DNA of 64,000 nucleotides from Canibacter zhoujuaniae (GTDB lineage: Bacteria > Actinomycetota > Actinomycetes > Actinomycetales > Microbacteriaceae), in NCBI RefSeq assembly GCF_011752005.1, contig NZ_JAAIJZ010000002.1, positions 248,001 through 312,000 of the forward strand, written 5' to 3'. The notes beneath the pieces are model-generated. The model ran no database searches. It had not been told where the DNA came from and was given only the letters and a program-made list of their open reading frames with translations. The stretch's first letter is position 1. Each line of letters starts with the position of its first letter. Shown here in pieces: positions 44,885 through 53,856 of the stretch. Position numbers and translations under genes: made by a program.

Positions 44885-45008
44885 AGAAAGCTCCTTAAGT
44901 TAAGCCTGCAAGCCGGCGCTGATGCGCAAACTAGTTTGACATCAAGATTTTACCGCGAATTCCTTAGCAGCTGCCGCACGCCCGATCCACATTCCAGTGC
45001 TGGCCCGG

Positions 45009-45014
45009 TAAACT
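45009..45014 (+). promoter_or_regulatory. Putative -10 box for a leaderless DUF6350-like transcript
   Basis: TAAACT is separated from the ATG at 45022 by exactly 7 nt, with no ribosome binding site. No -35 box stands out. Confidence 0.4.
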
Positions 45015-45021
45015 GCGTTTA

Positions 45022-46584
45022 ATGAAGTACTTATTAGCCGCAATCGCAGCAGCTGTTGAAGCGCTCGCAGTAGCTCTGTCAGGGCTTGCGGTGATTGCGG
45101 TGCCGGCCACACTGTTGTGGATTATCACTTACAAGCTCGCAGCGGGTGCTGAGGTTGTAGCAGCACTGGTCTCTGGCGCCTGGTTGTGGGGGCACGGTGC
45201 ACCGCTGCAGTTTGATTTCACCGCCCAACAGATAGTTGATATCGGTGCCGGGCAAGAGGCGGTACGTTTCCCCCTCTCCCTGCCGCTGCTCGGCATCGCC
45301 TGCCTCACTGTTGCTGGGGGAGTGCGGGCAGGTCGCCGTATACACGCGGCGGGTGGCGCGAACCCTGCGCAGCTCTTTATTTCGTGCGGATCGGCCGCAG
45401 CTGGTTTTCTTTTAATTTCAACTATTGCGGCATCTTTGGCGTCTTCCCTTTCGCCTCACTCGATGTGGATGCTCGCATTCAGGCCGTTATGGTTGTTTTT
45501 AGTGGCACTGTTTGGTGGTGTGTTGTGGTCTGCCCGTGAGATGCTGCCTGATCTCATAGAAGAAAAAATACTGCCCAAGTTTGGGGTGCAGCAGCAGGCA
45601 GCATTTTCGATATCGCAGGTGTTTGGTAACGCCGCAGTGATTTTTGCTGCTGTGGCGCTCGGCCTGGTTGCGCTCAGCGCGCTGCTGCTGTTCTTTAATA
45701 TCGCTATTAATTTCGTTGATTATGTGCGCTTAAGCCAAAGCCTGCACTTTGATCTAATGGGCGTCATTATTAGTTTTCTCGCGCAGCTGCTGTTTTTGCC
45801 AGTTGCGCTCATTTGGGCTCTTGCGTGGGTCTCTGGCGTCGGGTTCTCAATTGGCGAAGCAACCCTGTTTTCACCATTCCAGCTTGCCTCAGGGCCCCTG
45901 CCCGCGTTACCAATTTTTGCGTGGGTGCCAGCAGACTGGGGCAGCTTTGGCATTATCGCCCCGCTCATCGTAACTGTGGTTGCGCTGAGCATGACACTGC
46001 TTTTTAGGTCGCGTTTGAAAGGGCTGACCGCAGGGCAACGCCTGGCTACGGCGCTGTTGGTAGCTGCGCTCTCGTGGGTTTGCGGGTTTATCCTATTCGG
46101 AATCGCTCGAGGGTCTTTAGGCCCCGGAACTCTGGTTTACACAGGCAGCGATCCGGTTAGCGCTGCTAGCGCTATCGCGGTTGAAGTTTTAATCGGTGTA
46201 GCGTTTGGTGCTTGGGCATATCGCTCATCGCCGCTCACAAAGTTAACGGAAACTGGAACATTTTTCACAAGTTTTAGGCGCCGCTCACTGACAGAAACAG
46301 ATGAGGCGCAGACGCTGGAAACTGAGCCGCTTGACACAACAGATGTCGATTCGGGATTCGGTTTGCTTGCAGCACGAGCGCGGGAGGATTTCCTAGCAGA
46401 GCAGGATCGTGAATCTAAACGGGATGCGCCGGTCTCCAACGACACCGCGTCTGAGCGCTCAGATGACAGCGCCGAACTTGGGGAGTATGAGAGCCTCGAC
46501 GAAGTGGTCGGCCAAGAGCAGGAACAGTATGACACTGCAGAACTGCTGCGCAACTTTGAGTGGAACAAAAACGACCGCGCTTAA
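45022..46584 (+). CDS. DUF6350-like integral membrane protein
   Basis: 520 residues with about ten to eleven hydrophobic segments to residue 405, then a hydrophilic, Asp/Glu/Ser/Thr-rich C-terminal tail (about 415-520). The layout and its position near purN-purH agree with the DUF6350 proteins that accompany purNH in many actinobacteria; assignment rests on topology and neighbourhood. Function is unknown. It begins divergently to icd (137 bp apart) and appears to have a leaderless transcript. In related genomes purN usually follows directly; here a thiamine transport operon and a glycosyltransferase lie between. Confidence 0.75.
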   Translation: MKYLLAAIAAAVEALAVALSGLAVIAVPATLLWIITYKLAAGAEVVAALVSGAWLWGHGAPLQFDFTAQQIVDIGAGQEAVRFPLSLPLLGIACLTVAGGVRAGRRIHAAGGANPAQLFISCGSAAAGFLLISTIAASLASSLSPHSMWMLAFRPLWLFLVALFGGVLWSAREMLPDLIEEKILPKFGVQQQAAFSISQVFGNAAVIFAAVALGLVALSALLLFFNIAINFVDYVRLSQSLHFDLMGVIISFLAQLLFLPVALIWALAWVSGVGFSIGEATLFSPFQLASGPLPALPIFAWVPADWGSFGIIAPLIVTVVALSMTLLFRSRLKGLTAGQRLATALLVAALSWVCGFILFGIARGSLGPGTLVYTGSDPVSAASAIAVEVLIGVAFGAWAYRSSPLTKLTETGTFFTSFRRRSLTETDEAQTLETEPLDTTDVDSGFGLLAARAREDFLAEQDRESKRDAPVSNDTASERSDDSAELGEYESLDEVVGQEQEQYDTAELLRNFEWNKNDRA

Positions 46585-46589
46585 CAAAG

Positions 46590-46630
46590 ACCAAAGCCCG
46601 TAGGAGTGCTTAGAGCGCTTTGGTTAATTA
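46590..46630 (+). terminator. Possible terminator after the DUF6350-like gene
   Basis: 8-bp stem ACCAAAGC (46590-46597) with GCTTTGGT (46617-46624), 19-nt loop, followed by TAATTAA, not a clean T-run. Weak, but it lies immediately after the stop and before the thi operon leader. Confidence 0.4.
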
Positions 46631-46729
46631 AGGATCCGATAATTTTTGCACACTGTCTGAGAATGGATCAGCTCAGTGCGCATACAAGCATGGGAAGTGT
46701 GTTAACTTTGTAGTGCTTCAACTTGAAGC

Positions 46730-46818
46730 AGCACGGGAGCCTTAACTGGAGGGCTGAGAGAGAGCGCCTATTGCTCTGACCGTTAAACCTGATCTGGGTA
46801 ATGCCAGCGTAGGAAGGA
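46730..46818 (+). promoter_or_regulatory. TPP riboswitch (THI element) upstream of thiB
   Basis: Conserved blocks of the thiamine pyrophosphate aptamer are present in order: ACGGGAGCC at about 46732, GGCTGAGAG at about 46752, then ACCTGATCTGGGTAATGCC near 46787-46805 and AGCGTAGGAAGG. Ligand binding should lower expression of the transporter. The GGAAGG that serves as the thiB ribosome binding site (46812-46817) lies at the 3' edge of the aptamer, favouring control at translation initiation. Confidence 0.95.
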
Positions 46819-46823
46819 ATATT

Positions 46824-47906
46824 TTGGCATACGTATATCGCAATCGAACCGCAATTCTTGCTGTTTTGGGAGCAACCGTTCTTTTGGCCGGCTGCGCGCA
46901 GGGCAACGCGGGCAACACCGCTTCTCAAGATGACTCTAGTAGCAGCGATGCGGCTAAAACCGTGACAATAGCCGTGCACGACAGCTTTCCCGGTGACGAA
47001 TTTGCTGCCGCTGCGAGCAAAGCCACCGGTTATGATGTGAAGGTTGTTGAAACTGGTGATGGCTCTGAGCTGGCGAACAAGCTTGTTTTGACTAAAGACG
47101 CCCCAATCGCTGACGCATTCTTTGGCGTGACCAACCTGCGTGCGGCGAAACTGGTGGAAGAGGGCGCAGTTGCGCCGTACAAGCCTGCGAAGCAGTCAGC
47201 AAACGCCGCTAATTTCGCGTTTGATAAAGCTGACAGCATAACCCCTATCGATGAGGGTTCGGTGTGTTTCAACATAGATCCGGCTTGGTTTGTGGAAAAG
47301 GGTATTCCTGAGCCGAAAACATTTGAAGACCTAACAGCAGAGACCTACAAAGGACTCACCGCTATCATCGATCCGAGCGCTTCTGATACGGGCCGCGCAC
47401 TGCTAGCTGGAACGGTTGCTAAATTTGGTGAAGAAGGCTACCTCGATTACTGGAAGCAGCTGCTAGACAACGGTGCGCGCCTTGAACAGGGCTGGTCAGC
47501 AGCTTATAACGGTCAGTTCACTCAGGGCGGCGAAAACGGCACATTCCCAATCGTGCTGTCATACGCGTCAAGCCCAGCTTGGACCGTAAACGATGAGGGC
47601 ACAGAATCTAGCACCAAAGCGCTGCTCGAAACATGCACCGATGTTGTGGAGTATGCAGGTGTGCTTGCCGGCGCATCTAACGAAGCGGGTGCGAAAGCCG
47701 TGATTGACTACATGGTGAGCGGTGAATTCCAGGCAACCATTCCAGACACCATGTACATGTACCCGGTTGATGATTCTGTCGAGCTGCCAGAAGAGTGGGC
47801 AAAGTTTGCACCGCGTCCAACTACTCGCTGGAATGTGCCTGCAGAACGCGTTGGCAAAGAAATTGAAACGTGGGTGCGTGACTGGCTGAACAACTTCAGC
47901 GAGTAG
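46824..47906 (+). CDS. thiB: Thiamine ABC transporter substrate-binding lipoprotein
   Basis: 360 residues. The signal peptide ends at a lipobox LAGC with the acylated cysteine at about Cys24. The mature part has the family pattern of extracellular thiamine/ferric-type binding proteins (VTIAVHDSF, DGSELANKLVLTKD, FFGVTNLRAAKLVEE, then IIDPSASDTGRALLAG). It starts at TTG 46824, downstream of the TPP riboswitch. thiP starts 2 bp after its stop. It captures thiamine or its phosphates on the outer face for uptake by ThiPQ. Confidence 0.93.
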   Translation: MAYVYRNRTAILAVLGATVLLAGCAQGNAGNTASQDDSSSSDAAKTVTIAVHDSFPGDEFAAAASKATGYDVKVVETGDGSELANKLVLTKDAPIADAFFGVTNLRAAKLVEEGAVAPYKPAKQSANAANFAFDKADSITPIDEGSVCFNIDPAWFVEKGIPEPKTFEDLTAETYKGLTAIIDPSASDTGRALLAGTVAKFGEEGYLDYWKQLLDNGARLEQGWSAAYNGQFTQGGENGTFPIVLSYASSPAWTVNDEGTESSTKALLETCTDVVEYAGVLAGASNEAGAKAVIDYMVSGEFQATIPDTMYMYPVDDSVELPEEWAKFAPRPTTRWNVPAERVGKEIETWVRDWLNNFSE

Positions 47907-47908
47907 GC

Positions 47909-49552
47909 ATGCAAAAACAGCTCCAACAGCTTGGCACCCTAATTTTTTGGGTGTTACTGGCGACAATTCCAGTAGCGCTGTTGGGGCTGTTTTTCTTTTG
48001 GCCGCTCGGGGTGTTGCTCGCGCGCGGGCTCGGCGATCCGCTTAGCGCGGCGGCGGTGTTTGCCGAGGCACGCACTTTAAAAGTATTGAGCAACACCCTG
48101 CTGCAGGCGCTCGGCGCAACGATGATATCGGTTGTAATTGGTGTGCCTGCGGGGTTTGTCACCCACTGCCTCAGGTTTCCTGGGGTGCGTCTTTTGCGGG
48201 GTTTATTAATGATCCCGTTTATTATGCCAACGGTGGTGGTGGCTCTCGCCTTCGGCGCTCTTTACGGGCCGGGTGGTGCGTTTGAGTGGCTCGGTCTTGA
48301 CCGCAGTTTCATCCTGGTCTTAATGGCGATGGCGTTTTTTAACATCACGCTCATCTCCCGCAGCACTGGCTCCCTCTGGGAGGTGCTTGATCCGAGACTG
48401 ACGCAAGCAGCCCGCACGCTCGGCGCTAGCCGGTGGCGGGCATTTCGCACAGTAACGCTCCCGCAGCTGCTGCCGGCCATCGCCTCATCCGCAGCGCTTG
48501 TATTCTTTTACTGTGCATCAAGTTTTGGCATTGTGCTGATTCTTGGCGGGCGTAAATTTGCGAATCTCGAGAGTGAAATATACACCGCCGCGACAGTGTT
48601 CCTCGACTTTGAAACCGCTATCGCGCTGACCCTGCTCCAGTGCGTTATTGTCGCAGCCGCTCTTGCTCTCTCGCATCGGATGCGTCGCCGCGGTGAGGGT
48701 TTAAAGCTCACTGTCTCGCAGGCGCGCCAGATTACTGTGACGGATATTCCGCTGCTTGTTGCCACTCTGGCCGTTTTAGCAGTGCTGCAAATTACCCCCA
48801 TCATCGGGCTGCTCGTGCGCTCAGTGAAACGGGACGGCAGATGGACGTTTGAAAACTATCGTGCGCTTGCAACCCCGATGAATAATTTTGGTGGTTCGGT
48901 GCTCGATGCGGCTGTTGTTTCTGTGCGGCTAGCGGCAATAGCCACTGTTTTGACGCTCGTGCTAGCTGTGCCCGCGGCAATTCTGGCATCGCGTCGCCCA
49001 GCAACCAGGTTCGGGAAACTCAGTGTCTCCGCTTTTGATTTCGCGGTGATGCTGCCGGTCGGAATCTCGGCGGTAACCCTCGGTTTCGGTATGCTGCTCG
49101 CAATGCACAACCCCTGGGGCACAACGCTCGATCTGCGCTCGAGCGGACTGGTTATCGCAATTGCGCAAACATTTGGCGCGCTGCCGCTGGTGCTGCGGTT
49201 GCTCACACCGATTCTGCGCGGAGTTCCCAAAGCTCAGCTTGAGGTGGCGGCAACACTCGGCGCGAGTAGCGTCAGACGTCTTTTCACAGTCGAACTGCCG
49301 CAGCTGCGTCACGCGCTGGGAGTGGCAGCCGGCTTCACTTTTGCGATTGCGCTTGGCGAGTTCGGGGCAGCCAGTTTTTTGGTGCGACCGGGCAGCACGA
49401 CACTGCCGGTCGTGATTGGTCAACTAGCGTCACGTCCGGGCGATGCTAACTACGGCACCGCAATCGCGGCGGCGGTGCTGCTCGGCGTTATCGCCTCGAC
49501 GGTAATGCTGATGGCTGAACTGAGCAGCAGAAAGGCACACAGCTTTGCTTGA
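47909..49552 (+). CDS. thiP: Thiamine ABC transporter permease
   Basis: 547 residues with a duplicated permease architecture of about 12 hydrophobic segments, the form of ThiP proteins. Each half has an EAA-type coupling loop: AARTLGASRWRAFRTVTLPQL in the first half and EVAATLGASSVRRLFTVELPQL in the second. The start ATG lies 2 bp after the thiB stop. The stop overlaps the thiQ start by 8 bp. It makes the membrane channel for thiamine entry. No truncation seen. Confidence 0.93.
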   Translation: MQKQLQQLGTLIFWVLLATIPVALLGLFFFWPLGVLLARGLGDPLSAAAVFAEARTLKVLSNTLLQALGATMISVVIGVPAGFVTHCLRFPGVRLLRGLLMIPFIMPTVVVALAFGALYGPGGAFEWLGLDRSFILVLMAMAFFNITLISRSTGSLWEVLDPRLTQAARTLGASRWRAFRTVTLPQLLPAIASSAALVFFYCASSFGIVLILGGRKFANLESEIYTAATVFLDFETAIALTLLQCVIVAAALALSHRMRRRGEGLKLTVSQARQITVTDIPLLVATLAVLAVLQITPIIGLLVRSVKRDGRWTFENYRALATPMNNFGGSVLDAAVVSVRLAAIATVLTLVLAVPAAILASRRPATRFGKLSVSAFDFAVMLPVGISAVTLGFGMLLAMHNPWGTTLDLRSSGLVIAIAQTFGALPLVLRLLTPILRGVPKAQLEVAATLGASSVRRLFTVELPQLRHALGVAAGFTFAIALGEFGAASFLVRPGSTTLPVVIGQLASRPGDANYGTAIAAAVLLGVIASTVMLMAELSSRKAHSFA

Positions 49553-50201
49553 ACTTATTGATCTTAAAGTTGCTGCCCCTGACGGGCGCACCCTGCTTGA
49601 AAACGTTAATTTACAGGTTGTTTCCGGAGAGACTATCGCCCTGCTTGGCGCCTCTGGTTCAGGTAAGTCAACCCTGCTGCGCGCTGTGACGGGGCTAGCA
49701 AAAGTTACCGGCGGAGATATTCGCTGGTGCGGCGCATCGGTGCTTGATACGCCCCCACACCGACGCGGTTTCGGTATGGTGTTTCAGGATGCGCAGTTGT
49801 TTGAAAATCGCTCTGTTGCAGGGAATATCGCATACGGGCTTGAGGTTAGACAGGCAGACGGGAGCAGACTTACAAAGCAGCAGCGGCAGCTGCGCGTTAA
49901 CGAAATGCTGCAGTTGGTGGGCCTGTCAGGGTTTGCGGATCGGCGCCCCTCAACACTCTCTGGCGGGCAAGCGCAGCGGATCGCACTCGCCCGCGCCCTC
50001 GCGCCGAAACCTGCCGCACTGATGCTGGACGAACCGCTTTCTGCGCTCGACTCAGACCTGCGCGTGCGTTTGGCTGCCGAACTGAAACTGCTCCTCAAAA
50101 ACACCACCGCTATTTTTGTTACGCACGACAAAGAAGAGGCGGCGCTTGTTGCCGACCGGATCGTGCGCATAGAGGATATCGCCACGCAAACGGCTGGGTA
50201 A
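49545..50201 (+). CDS. thiQ: Thiamine ABC transporter ATP-binding protein
   Basis: 218-residue single-domain ABC ATPase, a typical ThiQ length. Walker A GASGSGKST begins at Gly35, the signature LSGGQAQRIALARAL and Walker B ALMLDEPLSALD follow, and VTHDKEEAALVADRI carries the switch histidine. Start is TTG 49545 with AAAGG upstream; it overlaps the thiP stop by 8 bp. With thiB and thiP it forms a complete thiamine importer under TPP control. Thiamine diphosphate is needed by OdhA, encoded at 55419-59126. Confidence 0.92.
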   Translation: MLELIDLKVAAPDGRTLLENVNLQVVSGETIALLGASGSGKSTLLRAVTGLAKVTGGDIRWCGASVLDTPPHRRGFGMVFQDAQLFENRSVAGNIAYGLEVRQADGSRLTKQQRQLRVNEMLQLVGLSGFADRRPSTLSGGQAQRIALARALAPKPAALMLDEPLSALDSDLRVRLAAELKLLLKNTTAIFVTHDKEEAALVADRIVRIEDIATQTAG

Positions 50202-50210
50202 ACTTAGAGA

Positions 50211-51464
50211 GTGGAACTAACTAAGGCTCGCGTTAACCCGATACACAGGGTCGCTTTGGTTATCGACTATTCCCTGTCATACCTTGGGGGAGCTCAAAGC
50301 GCGTTTTTAGATCACGCGCACGCGCTCGCTGGTTACGGGCACCGTGTAACGATTATCGCTCCCGGCACCAAAGACGATGCCTGGGTTAAAGAGTGGGGCG
50401 GCAGTGCGCTACCGATTAAACCCGCTGGAACGCTGCCAGGCCTTGACCTTCCTATTATCCGCAACCGAGCGGGTTTGCGTGCCCAGCTTGCAGACTACCT
50501 GCGGCGGCTGCACATTGATATCGTGCACACACACTCTGAGTTTGGGTTGTCTGCTGCCGCGGTGAGCGCGGCACGCGACGAGGATATTCCGGTTGTGCAC
50601 ACCGTGCACACTTTCTTCTGGCAGGCGCGCCTTGCAGGGCCGATCGATATACTCGGTGCCGCTGCGGTGCGCAGCGGAATAAACTGGTTAACCCGCGGGG
50701 AAGCAGCGCTCGGAAAAGCCACCCCCGGCAGTGGGGTATGGCCTAATAAACGCACCGATGCGCTGTTGCAGGAGGTAACCGCCTCAGCTGCGAGCCGGGC
50801 AGATATCACTATTTCACCGTCTGCTCATCAGGCAGATAAACTGCGCGCTGCCGGTGTCGGTGAAGTGCGGGTGATACCGAACGTGAACACACGCAGTGAT
50901 TTTGGTGCGCCACTAACGGCAGTGGAGGCACCCTTACGTCTGGTCTGGGTGGGGCGACTGGTCGCAGAAAAACGTGTGCTCGAGTTTATTCAGGCTATCG
51001 ACGCAGTTGTTAAAACTTTAGGATCTGCGGCGCTTACTGTGCAGATTATCGGGGCCGGGCCGCTGGAGCGCGCCGCACGGAGGAGCGCTGCGCACCTACC
51101 GATAACCTTCACCGGCCGACTGTCGCGCGAAGAGGTGACGCAGCAAATGCGCGCTGCGCACGCGACGGTGCTAACAAGTTTTGGTTTTGACAATCAACCG
51201 GTGACAATTATTGAGTCTGTGCACGCTAGAAGACCGGTTATAGTTTGCGATCCGCAGCTGCGGGAGGGCCTTACCCACAGTGGAATCTATGCTGCAGGGC
51301 CTAATCCAGCAGAGATTGCCGCAAAAATAGTGGAGCTGGTGCGCGATCCAGCTAAGCTGCTTTCTGCAAGCGAGGCGACGGTCATTGACGCGACAGATTT
51401 TGACCCGGCCAATCACGTGGCAAAGCTTCGGGCAGTCTATGCGCAGGCTGAGTTAGCGAGTTAA
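50211..51464 (+). CDS. Glycosyltransferase family 4 protein
   Basis: 417 residues with the GT-B fold of family GT4. The N-terminal domain opens with VALVIDYSLSYLGGAQSAFLDH, and has DIVHTHSEFGLSAAAV. The C-terminal domain has LVWVGRLVAEKRVLEFIQAI, and a SFGFDNQPVTIIES donor-sugar motif, equivalent to the usual ExxxxxxxE loop. It is a cytoplasmic or membrane-peripheral enzyme that moves a sugar from an activated donor; substrate cannot be read from the sequence. GTG 50211 starts 9 bp after thiQ and purN begins 6 bp after its stop, so it may be cotranscribed with both. It has no obvious role in thiamine or purine metabolism. Confidence 0.85.
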   Translation: MELTKARVNPIHRVALVIDYSLSYLGGAQSAFLDHAHALAGYGHRVTIIAPGTKDDAWVKEWGGSALPIKPAGTLPGLDLPIIRNRAGLRAQLADYLRRLHIDIVHTHSEFGLSAAAVSAARDEDIPVVHTVHTFFWQARLAGPIDILGAAAVRSGINWLTRGEAALGKATPGSGVWPNKRTDALLQEVTASAASRADITISPSAHQADKLRAAGVGEVRVIPNVNTRSDFGAPLTAVEAPLRLVWVGRLVAEKRVLEFIQAIDAVVKTLGSAALTVQIIGAGPLERAARRSAAHLPITFTGRLSREEVTQQMRAAHATVLTSFGFDNQPVTIIESVHARRPVIVCDPQLREGLTHSGIYAAGPNPAEIAAKIVELVRDPAKLLSASEATVIDATDFDPANHVAKLRAVYAQAELAS

Positions 51465-51470
51465 AATTAA

Positions 51471-52058
51471 ATGGTGCTAGACATTGTTGTGCTCATCTCC
51501 GGTTCTGGAAGCAACCTAAAATCCCTGCTCGAACAGGCCGCAGCTGGAGCGCCGTTTCGGGTGGTAGCGGTAGGTGCCGATTGTGATGCCCCGGGGCTCG
51601 CGCACGCAGAAGCACACAGTGTTCCAAACTTTATTGTGAAGCCGTCAGACTACACAGACCGTGCCGCTTGGGGTGCAGAATTCGCCGAAAAAATTAAAGA
51701 ATTTGGCGTCGATGCGGCAAACGGTCTGGTGGTGTCAGCGGGTTTGATGCGTATTTTGCCACCAAATTTTATCGCTGAGTTTAGCCCGCGTCTAATAAAC
51801 ACTCATCCAGCGCTGCTGCCCTTATTTCCGGGTGCGCATGCCGTGCGTGATGCGTTAGCAGCAGGTGCTACTGAAACCGGGGTTACTGTGCACCACATCG
51901 ATGAGGGCGTTGACACCGGCCCGGTTATCGCGCAAACGGCCGTGCCAGTATTAGACGGCGACGATGAAGCAACCCTCCACGAACGCATCAAGGTAGCAGA
52001 GCGACAATTGCTCGGCCGAGTGATCGCCCAATTCGCTCGCGGAGAACGTAATTTTTAG
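51471..52058 (+). CDS. purN: Phosphoribosylglycinamide formyltransferase
   Basis: 195-residue PurN that formylates GAR with 10-formyl-THF in step 3 of purine synthesis. LISGSGSNLKSLL is the phosphate-binding loop and NTHPALLPLFPG contains the catalytic His; the catalytic Asp is in the HHIDEGVDTGPVIAQ segment. The ATG at 51471 has no strong ribosome binding site, and starts 6 bp after the glycosyltransferase. purH follows after 64 bp. Confidence 0.97.
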   Translation: MVLDIVVLISGSGSNLKSLLEQAAAGAPFRVVAVGADCDAPGLAHAEAHSVPNFIVKPSDYTDRAAWGAEFAEKIKEFGVDAANGLVVSAGLMRILPPNFIAEFSPRLINTHPALLPLFPGAHAVRDALAAGATETGVTVHHIDEGVDTGPVIAQTAVPVLDGDDEATLHERIKVAERQLLGRVIAQFARGERNF

Positions 52059-52122
52059 CGCCAGAGACTAAGCGGGTGTGCAAAGCGCTGATCCGCAAGA
52101 AACTAAAACCAAAGGAGCACCA

Positions 52123-53787
52123 GTGGCAGTAGCCAGCAAAGATCCGAGCCTCTACAAGCACCGCGACCAGATTGCGGTTAAACGAGCACTAATATCGGTG
52201 AGTGATAAAACCGGGCTGCTTGAACTTGCTGCGGCGCTTAACAGTGCGGGCGTAGAGATTGTTTCGACCGGCTCAACTGCAGCGCAGATCCGTGCAGCAG
52301 GCTACCCCGTGCGAGATGTCTCAGAGGTGACCGGTTTTCGGGAGGCACTCGACGGGCGCGTGAAGACTCTGCACCCAGCGGTGCACGCAGGCCTGCTCGC
52401 CGATCTTCGACTTGAAGATCATCAGCAGCAGCTCGCAGAGCTCGGCTATGCCGGATTTGAGCTCGTTGTTGTGAACCTGTATCCATTCGCAGAGACGGTT
52501 GGCGCGGGTAAACCAGCCGCAGATATCATCGAAAATATCGATATTGGTGGCCCTGCGATGGTGCGGGCGAGCGCGAAGAATCACGCAAATGTTGCGATCG
52601 TTGTATCACCCTCCCGCTACCCGGATATTATCGCCGCAATCGAAAACGGTGGCACAACCCTAAATCAGCGTCGCGCCTTAGCGACCGAAGCTTTTATTCA
52701 CACCGCAAACTATGACGGTGCTGTTGCAAACTGGATGCTCGACCAGGAGCAAAACGCTTGGGGTGAGAGCGATCTTGCCGTTGACTCTTATGACGCCGAA
52801 GATAACGCTGATGTGATTTTCGAGCCGGTTGAAAACGCTGTGGTGACATATGATCTCAGCGGTGTTCGCGAAACTGTTTTGCGTTACGGTGAAAATAGCC
52901 ACCAGCGGGCGGCCTTGTTTGCTGATCTTGACTCCACCGGTATCGCACAGGCAGAGCAATTGCACGGCAAAGAAATGTCATACAACAACTATGTTGATGC
53001 TGATGCTGCTCTGCGTGCGGCATACGATCACCAGCAGCCAGCGGTTGCAATTATTAAGCATCAAAACCCGTGCGGCATTGCTGTGGCGCCCGCAGATGCT
53101 GCAGATGCGATCGCTGCAGCCCATAAACTTGCGCACGCCTGCGACCCTGTGTCAGCTTTCGGCGGAGTAATCGCTGCGAACCGTGAGGTGACCGAGGAAA
53201 TGGCCAAGACTGTTGCCGAGATCTTCACTGAGGTTATTGTGGCCCCCGGGTTTACCCCGGAGGCGTTAGCGATTCTGACGCAGAAGAAGAATTTGCGCCT
53301 GTTGCAGCTCCCGGCTGATTTTGCACAGTCAAAGACTGAGGTGCGCCCGGTTTCTGGGGGCTTCCTGGTGCAGGATGCGGATCGCAGCTTCAAGCCGGCT
53401 AGCCAGTGGGAGCTTGCTGCGGGTGAACCTGCTGCGCCAGAGGTGCTTAGCGACCTAGAGTTTGCTTGGCGGGCGTGCCGTGCTGTTAAGTCGAATGCGA
53501 TTTTGCTTGCAGCTGGCGGCGCGAGTGTCGGTGTCGGCATGGGGCAGGTAAACCGTGTAGATTCAGCGCGTCTCGCAGTGTCACGTGCGGGGGAGCGAGC
53601 CGCCGGCAGCGTTGCTGCATCGGATGCCTTCTTCCCGTTTGCAGACGGTTTGCAGGTGCTCATTGACGCTGGTGTGACAGCGGTAGTGCAGCCCGGTGGC
53701 AGCGTGCGCGATGAAGAGGTAATCGCTGCCGCTAAAGCAGCCGGGGTAACCATGTACTTTACCGGCGAGCGTCACTTCTTCCACTAG
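52123..53787 (+). CDS. purH: Bifunctional AICAR transformylase / IMP cyclohydrolase
   Basis: 554 residues from GTG 52123; AAAGGAG at 52111-52117 gives a strong ribosome binding site, which is why a more upstream GTG at 52078 is rejected. The N-terminal IMP cyclohydrolase domain (RALISVSDKTGLLELA, STGSTAAQIRAAG, GGPAMVRASAKNH) is followed by the AICAR formyltransferase domain (LRYGENSHQRAALF, KHQNPCGIAVA, SDAFFPFADG, MYFTGERHFFH end). These are the final two steps to IMP, feeding GuaB. Confidence 0.98.
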   Translation: MAVASKDPSLYKHRDQIAVKRALISVSDKTGLLELAAALNSAGVEIVSTGSTAAQIRAAGYPVRDVSEVTGFREALDGRVKTLHPAVHAGLLADLRLEDHQQQLAELGYAGFELVVVNLYPFAETVGAGKPAADIIENIDIGGPAMVRASAKNHANVAIVVSPSRYPDIIAAIENGGTTLNQRRALATEAFIHTANYDGAVANWMLDQEQNAWGESDLAVDSYDAEDNADVIFEPVENAVVTYDLSGVRETVLRYGENSHQRAALFADLDSTGIAQAEQLHGKEMSYNNYVDADAALRAAYDHQQPAVAIIKHQNPCGIAVAPADAADAIAAAHKLAHACDPVSAFGGVIAANREVTEEMAKTVAEIFTEVIVAPGFTPEALAILTQKKNLRLLQLPADFAQSKTEVRPVSGGFLVQDADRSFKPASQWELAAGEPAAPEVLSDLEFAWRACRAVKSNAILLAAGGASVGVGMGQVNRVDSARLAVSRAGERAAGSVAASDAFFPFADGLQVLIDAGVTAVVQPGGSVRDEEVIAAAKAAGVTMYFTGERHFFH

Positions 53788-53856
53788 TATTGGAAGGCTT
53801 ACCTAAAGCTACTCATTTTGAGCACGTCAAAACTGTGAAAAGGTTACTGTAGAAGA

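Noticed and set aside
52078..52122. Upstream GTG start for purH
   Set aside because: AAAGGAG at 52111-52117 points clearly to GTG 52123.
53061..53753. 230-codon open frame antisense to purH
   Set aside because: Ala/Ser/Thr-rich composition typical of a shadow frame; purH is complete and conserved.
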